A DNA stretch of 64,000 nt, taken from Homalodisca vitripennis (taxonomy: Eukaryota > Arthropoda > Insecta > Hemiptera > Cicadellidae). The stretch lies in the NCBI RefSeq assembly GCF_021130785.1, contig NC_060211.1, forward strand, positions 122,461,001-122,525,000. Direction: 5' to 3'. Shown in pieces: positions 63,136-64,000 of this stretch. Position 1 is the first letter of the stretch, and the number at the start of each line of letters is the position of its first letter. The position numbers and the translations under genes are program-made. The notes beneath the pieces are model-generated. The model had not been told where the DNA came from. It did no database searches and was given only the letters and a program-made list of their open reading frames with translations.

Positions 63136-63334
63136 GCATCGTAACGTTACCGGGCGTTACGCTTTTTCATGAGTGACTCCGAGCCGAGACCTAATTTAAG
63201 ACGTTGTCACGTCAAAATTAAAGTATTAATACGTAATATGCTGAAAACATTCAATTAATAACTACTGGTACTTCCTGATATCATAAATTACGTAGCCAAC
63301 ATGAGATAAGCGTATATATGTAAATAACATATAG

Positions 63335-63780
63335 TTAAGGCTGTCTGTAAGCGCATTAGGGACTTTTATTAGAAGTGTTCACGATTCCCATTGAGTACAC
63401 CGGGTTGAAATAACAACCACAGAACAAAGGCTTCCAACTGGAATAATCTCTCTTGTTCAGTTTACTCCCCCAGCTACACCGACTCTCTAATCCCAAGTAC
63501 GTAACACAAACGTGCTCTCACAACACAGGCAGGCACACACTCGCGTTGTACTCACTAAGACCCAACTATTAATGTATTGCCTTGTTATGAGTGTTTTGTG
63601 CAATTCCGGAAATAGGAAGTAAATACAGAAAACAATTATAGATATATGTCTACAGTTGACGATCAGTTAAGCATTCAGATTTTATTAGAACACAGTATTG
63701 TCCTTTAGGCGAGTATAATAGCTACGCTTACAATCTGAGTTACATTTATGGTTTGTACTTTACTTTAGTTACTTCTGTCA
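63335..63780 (+). repeat. Module M1, unit 3 (copy B)
   Basis: Counterpart of 26,655-27,110, about 98-99% identical, with the same altered ctacgcttac end. The remaining 220 bases of the window continue the match. Confidence 0.9.
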
Positions 63781-64000
63781 ACAGGGCTTTCCATTATGAT
63801 GAATGAGCTACGCTTATTCTTATAAATCTCGTATTCCGTAATTTTACAAATATATTTCGCTCTTCCACCTTGCACTGTATGTAAACAACGCCAGTATAAA
63901 TATGTTTGCAAATATTATAGGCATTTAAATTTAAATAAATAAACACATTTCGATTTTTACTCTAATTAAAGATTTTAGAATGTTTTAAAATGGAAATTGA

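Larger units (their letters stand above)
61826..63216 (+). mobile_element. 1.39-kb insertion, DNA-transposon-like, absent from copy A
   Basis: It splits sequence that is continuous at 26,535-26,545 in copy A. The flanks carry a likely 5-6 bp target duplication (aaaatt on both sides). Near the ends are perfect 15-bp inverted repeats acgtgacaacgtctt (61,864-61,878) and aagacgttgtcacgt (63,198-63,212). The left one is about 38 bp inside the junction. Content in order: A/T-rich left part, three 287-bp tandem repeats (62,061-62,915), and a GC-rich right part with a short tandem repeat (63,051-63,130) and gacgggcatcgtaacgttac. No transposase frame, so non-autonomous. The superfamily is not certain. 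Confidence 0.82.
37553..64000 (+). repeat. Copy B of ~37.5-kb tandem segmental duplication
   Basis: Second, direct-orientation copy of bases 1-27,326. It continues to the last base of the window, so its true end is unseen. Differences from copy A include a non-homologous block at 39,190-39,700, loss of one palindrome arm near 41.15 kb, an inverted 189-bp segment at 46,750-46,938, loss of about 970 bp containing a mariner relic, loss of about 620 bp near 48.66 kb, extra blocks at 52.75-52.93 and 54.07-54.47 kb, and a 1.39-kb insertion at 61,826-63,216. Most of these sit at microsatellites or transposon relics. Confidence 0.97.

Overview
The window reads as intergenic or heterochromatin-like DNA from an animal, most likely an insect. 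It is about 70% A+T by eye and full of (TA)n and (CA)n microsatellites. It carries decayed tRNA-derived SINEs, a Penelope-like element with a GIY-YIG domain, a Helitron-type Pif1 helicase relic and a mariner transposase relic. I found no intact protein-coding gene, no rRNA and no functional tRNA. The GC-richer insertion near 61.8-63.2 kb resembles repeats I associate with Hemiptera, but that is a weak taxonomic guess from memory.

The dominant feature is a very large tandem duplication. Bases 1-27,326 (copy A) recur collinearly in the same orientation at 37,553-64,000 (copy B). The offset is 37,552 at the left edge and drifts through about 36.8 kb and 35.3 kb to 36.7 kb because of insertions and deletions. 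Both ends of the match are cut by the window, so the repeat period is about 37.5 kb and the array may continue on either side.

Each copy is itself built from older, more diverged units in which the same short GC-richer blocks recur in the same order. I call them M1 to M6. Unit 1 has M1 2.9 kb, M4 4.2, M5 5.5, M6 8.2. Unit 2 has M1 14.6, M2 15.8, M3 16.7, M4 inverted at 18.1, M6 20.7. Unit 3 has M1 26.7, M2 27.9, M3 28.6, M4 29.1, M5 30.1. Unit 4 is short, with M1 35.4 and M6 37.2. Copy B repeats this at 40.2-45.2 kb (unit 1), 49.8-56.2 kb (unit 2) and from 63.3 kb (unit 3). The layout is like a satellite higher-order repeat, but with units of roughly 9-12 kb.

Region by region: 1-13.3 kb is unit 1, with a 192-bp-arm palindrome, a palindromic SINE, a small inversion next to a mariner relic, and a conserved block at 12.0 kb. 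13.3-26.6 kb is unit 2, with the Penelope relic (22.0-22.9), an unrecognised GC-rich open block (23.1-23.5) and the helicase relic (24.0-24.6). 26.6-37.5 kb is units 3 and 4, seen only once, with two G-depleted low-complexity tracts. 37.5-64 kb is copy B, which differs by a non-homologous block (39.2-39.7), a re-inverted segment with flanking hairpins (46.7-47.0), a truncated SINE (49.6-49.8), a tandem duplication of the Penelope tail (58.0-58.2) and a 1.39-kb insertion holding three 287-bp tandem repeats (61.8-63.2).

Divergence between A and B is mosaic. Much of the left part differs by several percent with many indels, while about 9.15-9.9 kb and 22.9-27.3 kb differ by only 1-2% by eye. This points to gene conversion, nested duplication or unequal exchange. 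A falsely duplicated assembly of two haplotypes is an alternative that read depth would settle.
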